A stretch of 64,000 bases of DNA from NCBI GenBank assembly GCA_022606425.2, contig JAHDVF020001512.1, positions 434,001-498,000 of the forward strand. The letters are read 5' to 3'. The notes under the pieces were generated by a model. That model saw nothing but the letters and a program-made list of their open reading frames with translations. It was not told the origin of the DNA and did not search any database. This document shows positions 23,745 through 35,301 of this stretch, piece by piece (the stretch's first letter is position 1; each line of letters starts with the position of its first letter). A program made the position numbers and the translations under genes. Origin of the DNA: Lepidostoma basale (taxonomy: Eukaryota; Arthropoda; Insecta; Trichoptera; Lepidostomatidae).

Positions 23745-24355
23745 AAAAAGGTTTTTTGTTTACAATGTATGCACGAAGCGGAGAATATTTAGTAGTTTAT
23801 GACGCGGTGGTCACATTTCCTGTCACGTTCTTCAATTTTAAATTTGAAAGGTGAGGTGTACAAATGCTCCCACCGTGCCCGACATAAAAGCTTCCTTTCT
23901 GTAGATTTTCATTCCTGTTCTCTGTCGTAATTTATATTGCCAACGTGCGCACTCTTACGGCCAATATTCTTATGTGCTTCTCTTTGCCAAATCTGATCCA
24001 AACTTTTTAGTGGAGTCATTGTCCTAACGTCTCCCTTCGTGTGTAATAACGGGAGAATTACACAAGAAATATAACCTTAAAAGAAAACTCTTAAATATCA
24101 TTTCTTTTAAATCTGGGCACATAATTTAATTTTTGTAAGAAACATTTTAAATAAATTTAATTTGTTTTTCTATTGAAGTTATTGTGAATAAGATCGCTAT
24201 TCCGAATTTATTTATCTTAATATGTTTCATAATTAACCACTATCATCGAGAAAATAATTGAGTTTTTTTTGTTTGTTTTTCTGATAATATGAAATTATCA
24301 GAAAATTATCCTTCGAAACATCTCGAGATAAATAAATTTTGTACATAAGAGGAAA
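23745..24355. other. Unique sequence, nothing recognised
   Basis: Slightly GC-richer at 23770-24060, otherwise AT-rich. Confidence 0.4.
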
Positions 24356-24360
24356 TAAAT

Positions 24361-24625
24361 AATAAAACTGATGCAGGAGTAGGAGTAAACTGATACAAGA
24401 AGAGGAGGAGCAGGAATACAGATGGGAAAGACGGGTTCTGGAGTGGAGACCGCGTACAGGATTCCGTAGAGTTGGACGTCCCCCTGCCCGCTGGACCGGC
24501 GATCTGAAGAGGATTGCTGGACATGGATGGATGGGAGCGGCGATGGATAGGGGGCGGTGGTGGGCTTTGGGAGAGGCCTACATTCAGCAGTGGATGACAG
24601 ACGGCTGATGATGATGAGGAGTACT
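24361..24625 (+). mobile_element. LN4 (RTE-like) LINE, C-terminal end
   Basis: Encodes RWERRVLEWRPRTGFRRVGR and PPARWTGDLKRIAGHGWMGA, then a segment ending gaggcctacattcagcagtg and a gatgatgatga tail. Same family as 17545-17850 but without the internal tandem duplication. Confidence 0.8.
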
Positions 24626-24796
24626 ATTGATTTCTACGATGTAACTGTCTTCAGTTTATCAATAAAAATAATGGAGTTATAGTTATTTGTTATGTAATTT
24701 ATTTAAGAAAAATCAATCATTTTTATATTTAATTAGTATTATTATTATTATTGTAATTTCCTTTTGTAATTAAACAAACATATTTCTTTAAAACTG

Positions 24797-25182
24797 GTAC
24801 ATGCAGGCATAAAATTGGAGAGACATCTGCAGGCGAAATCTAGTACTGTATGATTTGCAGAGACTTTCACAGTACATTAATAAAGGTTTTCTGCTTAATG
24901 CTTTCTAATCTTAATAGATGACGCTAGTACGTAATGACGCTAGTTAAAAATGTTAAAAAAGATAGGCGTAGAAACCTACCATATATACAAGTTCCAAAAA
25001 AATTGTCAGACGTCGTGGTCATAAGAAAATGCGGAATGGGGAATGTTGTTAAACATAATGCGATCGCTCAACCCAACCAATGATAGGTCATAAGTCCTGT
25101 AAGCGCCTCGGCCACCACCTTCTGTTCCCAGAAAATAATTTACATCTTCGTCTCTATTGAGATACAATTAATCCTTACAAAC
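24797..25182 (+). repeat. IR1 interspersed repeat, near full-length
   Basis: From actggtacatgcaggcataa and aattggagagacatctgcag to gagatacaattaatccttac. Same subfamily as 10955. Confidence 0.8.
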
Positions 25183-25264
25183 ATATTTCAATAAATTTTG
25201 CTTTAATAAAAACGTTAAATCCCTTATACGCGATAATAATACATGCATTTAAAAATGTATGTAT

Positions 25265-25405
25265 TATTAAAAACCATTACACCGCGTCTCCCGCGGGGGC
25301 GAAAAGCGAAGGATGGAGTGCCGCATCGGTTAAAGTGTGGCAGTCTATTCTTTCTGCCTGCCCCTTCGAGGAGACGGCGTGATGGTTAGTTAGTAAGTTA
25401 GTTTT
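25265..25405 (+). mobile_element. LN1-derived mini-element (5' end joined to 3' end)
   Basis: Begins like the 5' part of the 3535 copy (accgcgtctcccgcgggggc, gatggagtgccgcatcgg). It then jumps to taaagtgtggcagtctattc, tgcctgccccttcgaggaga and the cgtgatggttagttagtaag tail. The ORF between is completely deleted. The copy at 46060 starts at nearly the same junction. Confidence 0.65.
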
Positions 25406-25409
25406 AAAA

Positions 25410-26160
25410 AAAAATGTTTCATAATTTATATGAATAATTATTATATAAGTTTTATTGTCTTAGTAACTTATATTGGTTTAGTATGGCAATTCTGACAAAA
25501 CAAATGTTGTAAAAAAGCTTAACGTTTGCTTACGCTTTATTTTAAAATTTATTCATATATATTTTTAAATAATTACATAATGACTAAATGAAAAAGAATG
25601 TGATTTTTTTGTGTTTTTATTCCATATAGACATTGGAAAATTTCGCATTTTTTTGAAAAAACTTTAAATTGGATCTCCTTATCGTGGCATCGGATCTAAA
25701 ATACTGAACCTTTTTTCGCTTTTTTTCCATCTTCATAAATGGCGATTGTCATTTCAAAAGGGTCTTGTCCTATTAACTGAACCCTTTTACTGTATAAGGC
25801 ACTGGTCTACCTACGGAACTGTATCTCTTACTTATTTTGAACAATACGGTACCTACTTGAGATGGTCTTATTTATATCAGAATGCAGATTGTGGTTTCTT
25901 TATTTAAATACTTTTACAGATCCATTCCATTTCACTTGTTCAATAACCGCTGAAAGTTAAATGAAAGGTATATTTTTATCCCTTGAACTTTAATGAAAGA
26001 TTCATTATTATTATTTGATGTTCTTGAATTCTTATCCCAGGGCATCACAGCTTTTTGTGATCCAAGTATTAGGAGCATTGCAAGTAGTTACTTTTGACAT
26101 AATTTATAGAAATCTTGCATGTACTTTGCATAATACGGTTGAAGTAGAATAAAAACATCA
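25410..26160. other. AT-rich stretch, nothing recognised
   Basis: No family match and no motif-bearing ORF. Confidence 0.4.
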
Positions 26161-26164
26161 AAGG

Positions 26165-26435
26165 TGAGATCTTTTAGATGAATGTACGTAAAACATTGCA
26201 GGATGGATGAAAGTTTTATAAATATAATTATGAAAATTTCACAATGATGGTTTAGACATGTGAAACGAATGGTGTAGTATGTATATATGTACGATGTGAA
26301 TGAATGATGAAATTTTGAACATTAATAATTTTGAAAAGCGAAAAAATCGCTGCATGAATGTCTCCTCTACACAGTTTTGATTGTGTCAGTCCATCATCTT
26401 TGCGTATCTTTGAGGAAATTTCGTGATGGTTAGTT
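26165..26435 (+). mobile_element. LN1 LINE, strongly decayed 3' end
   Basis: Recognisable landmarks only: ggtttagacatgtgaaacga (WFxHVKRM), gtacgatgtgaatgaatg and the terminal cgtgatggttagtttac. Confidence 0.5.
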
Positions 26436-26439
26436 TACT

Positions 26440-27410
26440 AAACGTATTTCCCGAATGTTTTCTGGCAATTGGAAAATGTCAACACCAATGTCATTTTCAC
26501 TTTTGTGAGATAATAGCGTAACAATACATGTGGTTCATCTAATATATAAGTATGATATCAGCTCAATATCTTATATATCTGAATTGCTCTATACAATTCA
26601 GAGTTATGACGTCATAACCCCATTTAAAAATCGTTTCTATTATAATTTTTAAAATATGTATGTTTTATCCACTCCACGTTTTTTTTCTTTCTTTTTCATG
26701 TGAACATTCTGTATCGTGAAAATCGAATCATCGAGAATTCTCCATTATTCCGACCAATTTCCTCTCACTAGCAAAGCGGGTTATTATTGGTGTTTATAAA
26801 TCGATATTTATTATTTTCCGATGATTGCCCTTTTACGCTATAAACGCGCGAAAACAAAAAAGGAAAAAAAAAATTCAAATAAATTATTCGAATCCAGCGA
26901 AAGAATTTTTACGGCAGCCTTGCGTACGGTTATCCGTATCAATTTATTTCCTAGATAATAAAATATTTCGCTAACTGGCGAACCTTTGCCGTTTCCAAAT
27001 TCTGAACGGCCATTTTGTTTTTCCACATGTTAAAGATTTTCGGCATATTTTAGTTTATCTCTTCCGCTGCGGAATTTATCTGATACCGTAGTATCCACCT
27101 GTTTCTTTTACGGGTGTTCCGCTTTCCGATTTTTTTATTTCAACTAAATAGAATGAAAGGTAAATTTTTCTCTCGGGGCCGCACATAGGTGGCGGGTTTA
27201 CTTTTCGTTGGAATACCACGATGATTTAAAAAATTAAAGAATTCCATAGTTCACGTTTTAAATGAATTAGAATAAATACACTCAAATAGATTAGCTATAC
27301 GAAAGATTTTTTCATCGTATAATGTCTTCGTTTTAGTGGTATATACATACTCGTATATACAAACGTATAAATTATTATGTTATATCAAAAATAATGGTAA
27401 AAACAAATAA
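26440..27410. other. Unique sequence with GC-richer patches
   Basis: Patches at 26880-27010 and 27165-27200 in AT-rich DNA. No recognisable coding content. Confidence 0.35.
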
Positions 27411-27419
27411 AAACTTGTA

Positions 27420-27600
27420 ATATTTTATCAATTGTTTCCTGAACAAAGGTGTAAAACTCCATAATAATTAATTAATACGAATGAAAACGTATGTTTTCTA
27501 GAAATTATTTTTATATTCACACAAAATATAATAAAACTTCTGGAAAACATACATTTTCAATCTTAATAATTATTTAAGAGGTTTTATATCATTGGTTAAA
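27420..27600. mobile_element. FB1 element without central core
   Basis: Outer ends attgtttcctgaacaaagg and the inverted end near 27580, arms tgaaaacgtatgttttctag and acttctggaaaacatacatt. The central core region is lost. Confidence 0.7.
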
Positions 27601-27627
27601 TAACGGTAAATAATTTGAAAGAATTAA

Positions 27628-28030
27628 GAATTAATTGTATCTCAATAGAGACGAAGATGTAAATTATTTGGGAACAGAATATGGTGGTCGAGGCGTTTAC
27701 AGGACTTAGACCTGTTATTGGTTGGGTTAAGCGATCGATTTATGTAATACAACATTTCCCATTCCGCCCTTCTACGAACACCACGTCTGACAATTATTTG
27801 AAAGTTGTATATATGCTACCATGTTGAAAAACATTTCACATATTTTAGTTCAATCTACACTAGCGCCATCTATTGAAACTAGATGTAAGCATTATGCAGA
27901 AAATCTTTATTAATGTAATGCAAAAGGCTATCAACCCAATTATCACATATTACTAGATAACGCCCGGAGAAAACTCTCCAATTTTTATATGCTTTTTAAT
28001 TTTACCAGTTTTTTATACAACATTTTATTT
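27628..28030 (-). repeat. IR1 interspersed repeat, near full-length
   Basis: Reverse orientation: attgtatctcaatagagacg, ggcgtttacaggacttag, ccacgtctgacaa, actagcgccatctattgaa, ctccaatttttatatgc. Confidence 0.8.
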
Positions 28031-28454
28031 TTTGATTTTTTGACGAGTCTGCAAGTATTTGTATACACTCAAAAAACAAAATGTTGTAATTTCAAAGAAT
28101 TTTTAACACTATATTAATAATTATAGAAAGTGGATAATTCAATCGTTTTTTTATTATTATTAAAATACAATAGCATTTTAAAATTGATTTCAAATTTTTT
28201 GGCTTTAATAAAATCGTGGTTTTAAAATTTATTGCCGATAAGTTTAATCGTTGTGATGACTTATAGCGACGCTGACGACACTCGATACAAAATAAATAAA
28301 AATGTGGAAGTATTGAAAACATTTGGTATAAAAGATTGACCTTTTTACATTATGAATATTATATCTACATATTTTTGGGATAGTATTTTTTTTACCTCTA
28401 AGATAAATTAGCCTTACCCTTTGGTAATGTAAGAATGGTAAATGTAAGAAAGTT

Positions 28455-28560
28455 GCACTGTCAGTCAGGGCGGGCCCCCACTAAATAATGAGCAGTTCTT
28501 CGCATTGCGGCTAAACATTTACATATCTAATGTGGGGGCTGGCGGCTACAGCAGACATTC
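28455..28560. other. Short GC-rich island with an inverted repeat
   Basis: ggcgggcccccactaaat and atgtgggggctggcgg form complementary runs (gccccca/tgggggc) about 60 bases apart. Confidence 0.35.
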
Positions 28561-28799
28561 ACTCTAGAAATATGTTCACCGTAAGTCTCACAACACATTT
28601 TGATGTTTCACTTGTACTCGCTTTGTTTATCCTTTCCCTTACGGTGCTAAAATAAAAACGTGCTTTCCGGTGTAGGGTAGTCAGTACGCGTTAAAAAATA
28701 GCGATTTTAAATCGGAAAAATAGGAACATTCATAGCTACCATAATCCCCTTATATAATTATAATTGAAGTCAAAAATTATAATAATTGAGATTTGATTG

Positions 28800-29000
28800 C
28801 TAAAAACATTAAAAAACCATCTGGCAACGCTCACGGAACGGGCATAGACCCGCTCTGGTTGCAAGCCCGAAAGTGACTGCCGCCGGCGCGGCGGGACGGC
28901 GAGAATGAGAACATTGAGTTAGAACATATGCTAGAGTGAGATGCGAATATAGTGTCGCGTACTCAGCGTTACGAATTTTGTTTCCGATGTTCACAAAATA
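28800..29000. other. GC-richer unique island
   Basis: Non-repetitive (gactgccgccggcgcggcgg near 28877). A 61-codon minus ORF has no domain. Confidence 0.3.
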
Positions 29001-29164
29001 CCTCCGATGTACCCGATGAATTCTGATTATTTTTAATATTATTTTTTTAATCCATGCGTAAATATATTATGGAGAAATACCTAAAATCTTAACCTTGTAT
29101 TTATTTAATGTATAGATATGTATATTGATGGTTATTAGAAGCAACGTGTAGAAGATACCCATCA

Positions 29165-29345
29165 CAGGGAAGGGAGGGTTTCCTCGGAGGAGTAGACATA
29201 CCTCTCTAGTTTTCTCTACATTCATACATCGTAACATGCACGCTTGTCGATTTTCCCGATTTTGAATGTGGCTGCCTTTTAGACAGCTACATTTTTTCCC
29301 TTTCATGCCATACTTTATATGGTTTTTTCAGACACACTGCTTGTA
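29165..29345 (-). mobile_element. LN1 LINE fragment
   Basis: Minus-strand GSHIQNRENRQACMLRCMNV and EKTREVCLL match the LN1 GHVRSRRNRRACMTRCMNVEEAREVC segment. Confidence 0.7.
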
Positions 29346-29369
29346 TAGAAAATTTTATTCTATATACTC

Positions 29370-29380
29370 GTATTATTATG

Positions 29381-29460
<80 letters not shown>

Positions 29461-29476
29461 CATCATCATCATCACA
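29370..29476. repeat. ATT trinucleotide microsatellite passing into ATC
   Basis: About 30 tandem TTA/ATT units, then about five ATC units. The poly-Tyr and poly-Ile ORFs over it are artefacts. Confidence 0.95.
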
Positions 29477-29544
29477 GTGGGCGTGTCTAAGAAGATAGCG
29501 TTTTATTTATCAATTTTTAATAAATGAATTTTTTATTAATTAAA

Positions 29545-29735
29545 GCACTATTTTTTTCACCTTTGAGTTTTTTACTTCTTCCACATGTTTACATGTTTCG
29601 AAGCTTTTACATCTTCATCATCGGGAAAATACATAAACTCGCATATATCCTTCTCCCGATATGAATGAATGTGTAAAACCTTCAATACACGTCGAGAAAA
29701 AATAAACTCAAAAGTGGAGAAAACAGTGTTTTAAT
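29545..29735. mobile_element. FB5 fold-back element
   Basis: Left arm tttttcacctttgagttttt and right arm aaataaactcaaaagtggag are inverted. Minus-strand core at 29590-29624 (ccgatga, t, stem GAAG/CTTC, gaaac, at, gta). The right core is degraded. Confidence 0.75.
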
Positions 29736-29739
29736 ACAT

Positions 29740-30880
29740 AAACAATTTATTTATCCGTTTATTCAGATTTGTTAGGATACTCTTATTGCTTAATCGGATC
29801 GCCTCGGAGGTTGACATATTTCGTGATAGTGTGAGTTGCCTCAGGGATGCAATATCAATGTTATGATTATTTATAATTCTTAAACTTTTTATTATTATTT
29901 ATATGTTCTTATGCTTCTCTTTTAAATTCTCATAATGTAATTGCAAACGATCTGGAAATATGTCTGTAATGTTTGTAATTTTTATTAAAATAAATGAAAT
30001 GAAATACTCATGTTATCATAAGTTTATTCATATTTTTTAATTCTTTATCTTCCAACACAAATGGTTTTATCTTCCTGCTCGCATAAAAACATACTTCTAG
30101 TGATGCCATTAAGTAAAACACGGAATATTATCCCCTTTGAATATTAAAAAAATATTTTTGGAAAATACCTTTATAAAGTATTCTGCTAACAGTATTTATC
30201 CCGACAAATATGATTGGAATTCGTTGTTTAATTTTATATTAAATATTAACGGAAGATTTTGGCTATTGATTATCCTTGTATCCAGCTTTTACTAACTCCT
30301 CTCAAATAAGAGTTAGTAAGAGTTATACTTTGTTAATTTTCCAGTTAATTCGAGATTGATTTTGCCGTAATAATGAAGTGTTAATTTGAATTATTTTGGT
30401 TTAGATCTACCCATCTTAAATACAAAATACTTTAGATATACTCTTAAAACAACAAACCCAATATTACTTAAAGTACATTAATTTTGTAGGAAAAAAACTT
30501 TATCAAACTTTTGGTTCATTATCCTCAACTTTTCTTTGCACAACTGAATAGATTTCTGGACGAGAACTTCCATTATTTATCTTCTTAAATTGTATTAAAT
30601 ATTAAGATCGAATCTCGAGTCTTTTGTATTTTTCTTTCGTCCGATAGATTTTGTTCCTATTCTTATTCAGGATGTACTTTTTCCTCAATGAACATACGTC
30701 TTTTATTTGAAGATTACAATAATCCTAATCCTAATGATGACCCTTAGGTTTCGAGACTGAAGCCTTATTATGTAGGTAATGGTGTATTGTCCGGATTGAT
30801 TGTGATGCTGCTAAACGCTCGTGGCATTGGAAATCCTGGGAGATTACAACGTCTGGATAGAGTGGTTAAATAATAGCAGT
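29740..30880. other. AT-rich stretch, nothing recognised
   Basis: No family match and no ORF of interest. Confidence 0.4.
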
Positions 30881-30885
30881 GTACG

Positions 30886-31065
30886 AGTATTTTTTAGTCA
30901 TCTGTAGTCCACTAGGAGTACTTTTTAGTCATCTGTAGTCCACTAGGAGTACTTTTTAGTCATCTGTAGTCCACTAGGAGTACTTTTTAGTTATCTGTTG
31001 TCCACTAGAAGTACTTTTTAGTCATCTGTAGCCCACTAGGAGTACTTTTTAGTCATCTGTAGTCC
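30886..31065. repeat. 31-bp minisatellite, about 5.8 copies
   Basis: Unit landmarks agtactttttagtcatctg and tagtccactagg repeat with a 31-bp period starting at 30886, 30917, 30948, 30979, 31010 and 31041. Units differ by one to three bases; the last is truncated. Confidence 0.95.
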
Positions 31066-31630
31066 CCCCTGTCTGAAGCACCATCCTATTGAGGAATATA
31101 TCACCATTGATTTGAAATGTATTCTTGTACGTGTATTAGTGTGTATAAAAAACAACAACATACGTTATGAAAATATAAGTCGATATATATGTTGTATAGT
31201 ATAATCACAATGTTTGTTGTTCTTACATATGAAGTTATTTAGTTCATCATTAATTCAGATGTTAAACACTTAATTGAAATTCTAAATACTCAATTAATTA
31301 CGTAATAATTGTACGTGTTTTATGGGGAAATTAATGAACGTTAATATATTAATAGCTTCAAAGAATATTAAAGCTTTCGTAATTAAAATAACAGCTTGTT
31401 AGTATTTACGGTATAATTATTGTTCTATCGATTTTAATTTATATCTGTGTACACAGAGTTTTACTAATGTAACTTGACGAATTTTTTTTGTTTATTTTTA
31501 TCATTTCCGAAAACTGTTATCGTTAATTTTAAAGTATCATATCTCGTTTTTTGTTAATTATGCTTAATGTAGTAAGTCACTTTTTATATTTGATAAATAT
31601 TATTGATAACGTTTCTTTCAATATTCAATA
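31066..31630. other. AT-rich stretch, nothing recognised
   Basis: No family match. Confidence 0.4.
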
Positions 31631-31634
31631 CTTA

Positions 31635-31795
31635 ATTGGACGACCAAGGCTGCGATGGGAGGATGAAGTTGGGAGAGATGGGGCAAGATTTTTACGAGTG
31701 TCAGATTGGAGGGTCGAAGCGGAGGATAGGAGAAGTTGAAGGCGAAGAATACTGGAGGCTAAGGCTCGATATGGGCTGTAGGGCCCTTAGAAGAA
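31635..31795 (+). mobile_element. LINE C-terminal end (LN6-like)
   Basis: Encodes GRPRLRWEDEVGRDGARFLR and VSDWRVEAEDRRS, then a frame-broken WRRILEAKARYGL-like end. GRPRLRW.D.V..D...L...DWR..A.DR..WRR...AK...GL is the common C-terminal signature of insect LINE ORF2. Confidence 0.75.
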
Positions 31796-31977
31796 GATTC
31801 GATACTTAATATGAAGTTTTATGACAATTTTTAATGAATTAAATTCCAGTAATCTCTTTATTATAATGTAATAATTGAATGTTTATATCATATTAATTAA
31901 AAGACTCACCAAGCTTTGAAAGTATACATTAAGCATATTTTACCAATGTTCTATTGTCTTTAACAAGGATTTGCTAA

Positions 31978-32052
31978 ATAATGAAGACGATGACGATGAT
32001 TTTTATAGCGCCATTTTTGTGAGAGATTCACTTCAAGGGCGCTCAATGTTCA
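31978..32052 (-). mobile_element. LN5 LINE 3' tail
   Basis: Contains gatgacgatgatttttatag, cgccatttttgtgagagatt and cacttcaagggcgctcaa, as at 18781. Confidence 0.7.
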
Positions 32053-32289
32053 ACATTATCAATACAAAAGAGTTGAGATAGGAAATAAATTCGATGGATA
32101 TCTGTATTTTTCTTTTCAAAATGTAATACACTTTATATCGTTACATTTACTCATAAATTGACGTGGAAATCGTACATGTTTTAGAGAATACGGAATATCG
32201 TCACAAAGACTTTACTTCCAGCCATCCGGCATGCTTCAATAATCGAGAAATTCTTCAATAATTACTATCTGTTTGAAATATATTAATCC

Positions 32290-32470
32290 TGAGTTATGTA
32301 AGCCCTCGCCGGATGTATCAGCCGCCTTTATTCGCTCTCTCAGATCTTCCATCGTGTTTGGAAAATTCGAATACACGACGCAGGGTACACCAGAGGCACT
32401 CGTTTGAATAGGATCCTCCCCGTCCCCCGCCTCTCGCCCCCGAGGGCGCGCTTCTCAATTTATTTTTATC
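32290..32470. other. GC-richer unique island
   Basis: Non-repetitive, with cctctcgcccccgagggcgc near 32430. Confidence 0.3.
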
Positions 32471-32631
32471 ACTTGTCTAAATAAACACAATGTTGCGTCA
32501 CGCTCAATGTAAGAAATACTTCAAGATGAAATATAAATATACTGTACAATGTATGCGGAGGTGGTTTTTCGGGTTCACATTTAGTTTTCAACTATTAGCA
32601 TCAAAACTTTAACTTTTTGAAACAATAACTA

Positions 32632-32800
32632 TATAATAGTCCATTGTGTTGGCTGAAACACTATTAAACTTTAACTTTATAAACTGTTAAATTAAAAAAA
32701 CTTTGTTTTGTGTATCACAATTGTATTTTGATTTTACGCGACAGCTGTTTCGTCAACCTATGTTGACATCATCAGGTGTTACAACAATATATTAAATGTC
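32632..32800 (-). mobile_element. FB2 element, single unit
   Basis: From agtccattgtgttggctgaa to catcatcaggtgttacaac. One arm only. The core at 32740-32775 is the best preserved FB2 copy. Confidence 0.8.
32740..32775 (-). ncRNA. Hammerhead-like RNA core (FB2)
   Basis: Minus strand: CTGATGA, T, stem GTCAAC with loop ATAG and GTTGAC (6 bp perfect), GAAAC, AGCT, GTC. These match the hammerhead constants CUGANGA / GAAA / NUH with one extra base before stem II. Stem I would be the bases just outside (TTACAC with GCGTAA in related copies, one mismatch). Activity unknown. Confidence 0.4.
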
Positions 32801-32884
32801 AAATTTTCGTGATTTTTCGAACCTTTATTTGTTTGTTCCTATGTCAATTTGAATAATTTCTTTGATATAGTTTTGAAGTTCTTG

Positions 32885-33285
32885 CTGGAGTTGAGTTAGG
32901 TACCTAATTATTTTAATTAAAAGAACAGTTAGTTACTGTTTATAGGAGAAAATATTTAAGGGGGAAAATATAATAATAATAATCATAATAGTAATAAAAA
33001 CAGTAATAACAAGGAACAATTACACATAGTATAGAGTCAAAAATGATGAAAAATAATAAATTAAAGACGATAAACAATAAAATGAGTATTTCATAATAAA
33101 GTTTATAATAACTTTATATTTTTAAATATACATTTTCAACCATGCATATATAATAATATAAAATATTGTAGATACTAAGACTGTAGTAATTTTTATTAGA
33201 AGGTTATTTTCTGTTTTTCTAATTGTTTATTTTACTGCAATCAAATCATCGTCTGCTGTCTACATTTTGTCGAAAATTGTAAAAT
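32885..33285. other. AT-rich stretch, nothing recognised
   Basis: Simple AT-rich sequence with TAA/CAG-like low-complexity runs. Confidence 0.4.
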
Positions 33286-33295
33286 AACACTTCAA

Positions 33296-33510
33296 TCTTC
33301 TTCTTTTCTTTTGACATTTACCATTATCTAGGGTCGGCCCTTTCCTTTATCAAGTTCTCATGCTGCAGCTCCTTTTCCACGTTACCCCACCATATTGCCA
33401 TTGGGTGGACTTTACCTCTTGTTTTGTGGGAATGTTGAGGCTTTTTGGACACTGTTTTCGCTGTCTCTTCGCATGGCGATGGCATTTTATTGTCAGTTAA
33501 ATCCAATGTT
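33296..33510 (-). mobile_element. Possible LINE 3' fragment
   Basis: The minus strand encodes MAIWWGNVEKELQHENLIKE and RADPR followed by a stop and an aaaagaagaag tail, the tail type of LN2 and LN3. The peptide itself was not recognised. Confidence 0.3.
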
Positions 33511-34064
33511 TCAAAAATGCTTTTTTTTATCTTTCGGCGTTCTATGGATTTGTTCTAAAAACAATAATCCTCAATTTAGTTAGTTTATTAATCATAATGC
33601 TATTTAAAAATATAAATTATTAATAATTAAATTGGTATTTCGTGACTGTTGTGGAGTTTGAGGGCGACTGGTAACCGCGGCATCTATTTTGGTCGGCTTA
33701 CATTTGTCAGCCTTTCGCAGCTCGCGCCACACTTCATATTTATCAGATAAGTAGATTACCGCTACTCGATTAGGTGACTGCCGCATTCATCTCAAACTTA
33801 TCCCCCCTGTTTCCTCCCCCTTTCCCCACCACCTACCCAGCTTGCTCGCCTCTGGTAATCCTATTATCTTACGTCTTTGTTGTAAATAGGTGTTGAATCA
33901 ATGACCTAGTCAATGGAATCTGTGAAAAACATAATCTAACAACCGCAATGATAACATTTTTTCATTGTCTGATATTTACGAATATTGGAACTTACTTATC
34001 TATTAAGTAAATTTGTGTGAAAACAGTTCAAGTACACTTATTTCTGATACGTTCGTCAATTCTA

Positions 34065-34140
34065 CACTGAGGAAGAATAATTTCTACACTGAGGAAGGTG
34101 GTCCGAAACATGTTTGTGAAAAATGAAGAAGTATTGTTAA
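34065..34140 (+). mobile_element. FB6 half element
   Basis: Contains tctacactgaggaag (twice, 34063 and 34082) and ccgaaacatgtttgtgaaaa. The core at 34089-34114 has a shortened stem II but a clear outer stem (TACA/TGTG). Confidence 0.6.
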
Positions 34141-34141
34141 A

Positions 34142-34405
34142 TAGTCCATTGTTTCGACCGAAACACTATGATATCTTAACATTTTAAACTGTTAAATTTA
34201 ATAACTTTGTCTTTGTATCACAATTGTATTTTATTTTACGCGACAGCTGTTTCATGAACCTATGTTGACATCATCAGGTAACATCACACTGTTACACCTG
34301 ATGATGTCAACATAGGTTGATGAAACAGCTGTCGCGTAAAATAAAATACAATTGTGATACAAAAAACAAAGTTATTTAATTTAACAGTTTAAGAAGTATT
34401 GTAAT
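34142..34405. mobile_element. FB2 fold-back element, inverted pair
   Basis: Arms ttttacgcgacagctgtttc and gaaacagctgtcgcgtaaaa meet around 34284. Both arms extend to aacagttt/aaactgtt. The left arm has the extra outer end with ccgaaacactatgat. Cores at 34242-34277 (minus) and 34298-34333 (plus). Confidence 0.85.
34298..34333 (+). ncRNA. Hammerhead-like RNA core (FB2, right arm)
   Basis: CTGATGA, T, stem GTCAAC/GTTGAT with loop ATAG (one G-U pair), GAAAC, AGCT, GTC. The upstream TTACAC and downstream GCGTAA can pair with a single A-C mismatch as stem I. Confidence 0.4.
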
Positions 34406-34634
34406 AGTAAAACACATTAAAATGTGAATCTACATCACAAAAAGATTGCGAATATAAGTTATAGAATAATTTTATTTTCATTATTAATTTCGGAGGTTTG
34501 GTGAAATAACATTTTTTGGGTGGTAAAACAATTAACGTTAAACTATGATATAACAAAACTCCAAGACTGTCGAAATCGTTACGAACAAAGTAATTAATAC
34601 TAGTAATGTCACGGAAAAAATGCTAAATCGATTA

Positions 34635-34765
34635 TTTTTTTTAATATTTCGGTCATGTTAGGAATATGAAGGAAGGTAAAAGCCAGGATAACATAGTGTT
34701 ACGGTCCTTCGTGTTCTTTGACCTCTTTGCGAGTAGCATCGTGATGGTTAGTTTGACATAAGATC
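34635..34765 (+). mobile_element. LN1 LINE, strongly decayed 3' end
   Basis: Landmarks ttcggtcatgttaggaatat (FGHVxNM) and the terminal catcgtgatggttagtttg. Confidence 0.45.
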
Positions 34766-34794
34766 TAGTATTTTCAAATGGAAAATTACCATTT

Positions 34795-35045
34795 AACTAA
34801 TAATAACCGCTTTCAGGCGGCTGGCGGGTCACACACATTGCCGGATCAATCGATCGATATACTCCATCCGATAAGCCTCGCACAATAGATTTGTTTTGTA
34901 GCTTTCCATTCAGACCTCGCGGGCGGGGCGCTGAACAATTTGGCGCCCTCTGTAAATGAAATTCAGACTCGCTCGCTCGGCTTAAAACGAATTCATCTGA
35001 AAAGTGCATTTATCTTCTTTTGCACTGGACGCCGTGTCGTGAAAT
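34795..35045. other. GC-richer unique island
   Basis: Non-repetitive, with cctcgcgggcggggcgctg near 34915. The 70-codon minus ORF has no known domain. Confidence 0.3.
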
Positions 35046-35301
35046 GGACGCTGCAATGGTTGCTCTAGTGTACCTTGAATTCTGTCCATATGGGGATAAA
35101 TTATTCATGGGGACTTATTTTACCATTTCTCATCATTCATACTAGCTTTCACTTTGTGTTCTTTATTCTTATTAAAAATAAATAAATTAAATTTATTCTT
35201 CATATAAAGCACTCACTTTGTGGATAGACATTTTAAATAATTATATAAATAAAATAACTTTGTATTTAACCACGGTAGGGTTATTATATTGATGCCAACT
35301 A

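Noticed and set aside
29266..29490. Poly-Tyr and poly-Ile ORFs
   Set aside because: Translation of an ATT/ATC microsatellite.
30886..31065. CRISPR array (regular short repeats)
   Set aside because: Eukaryotic DNA; units are contiguous with no spacers, so it is a minisatellite.
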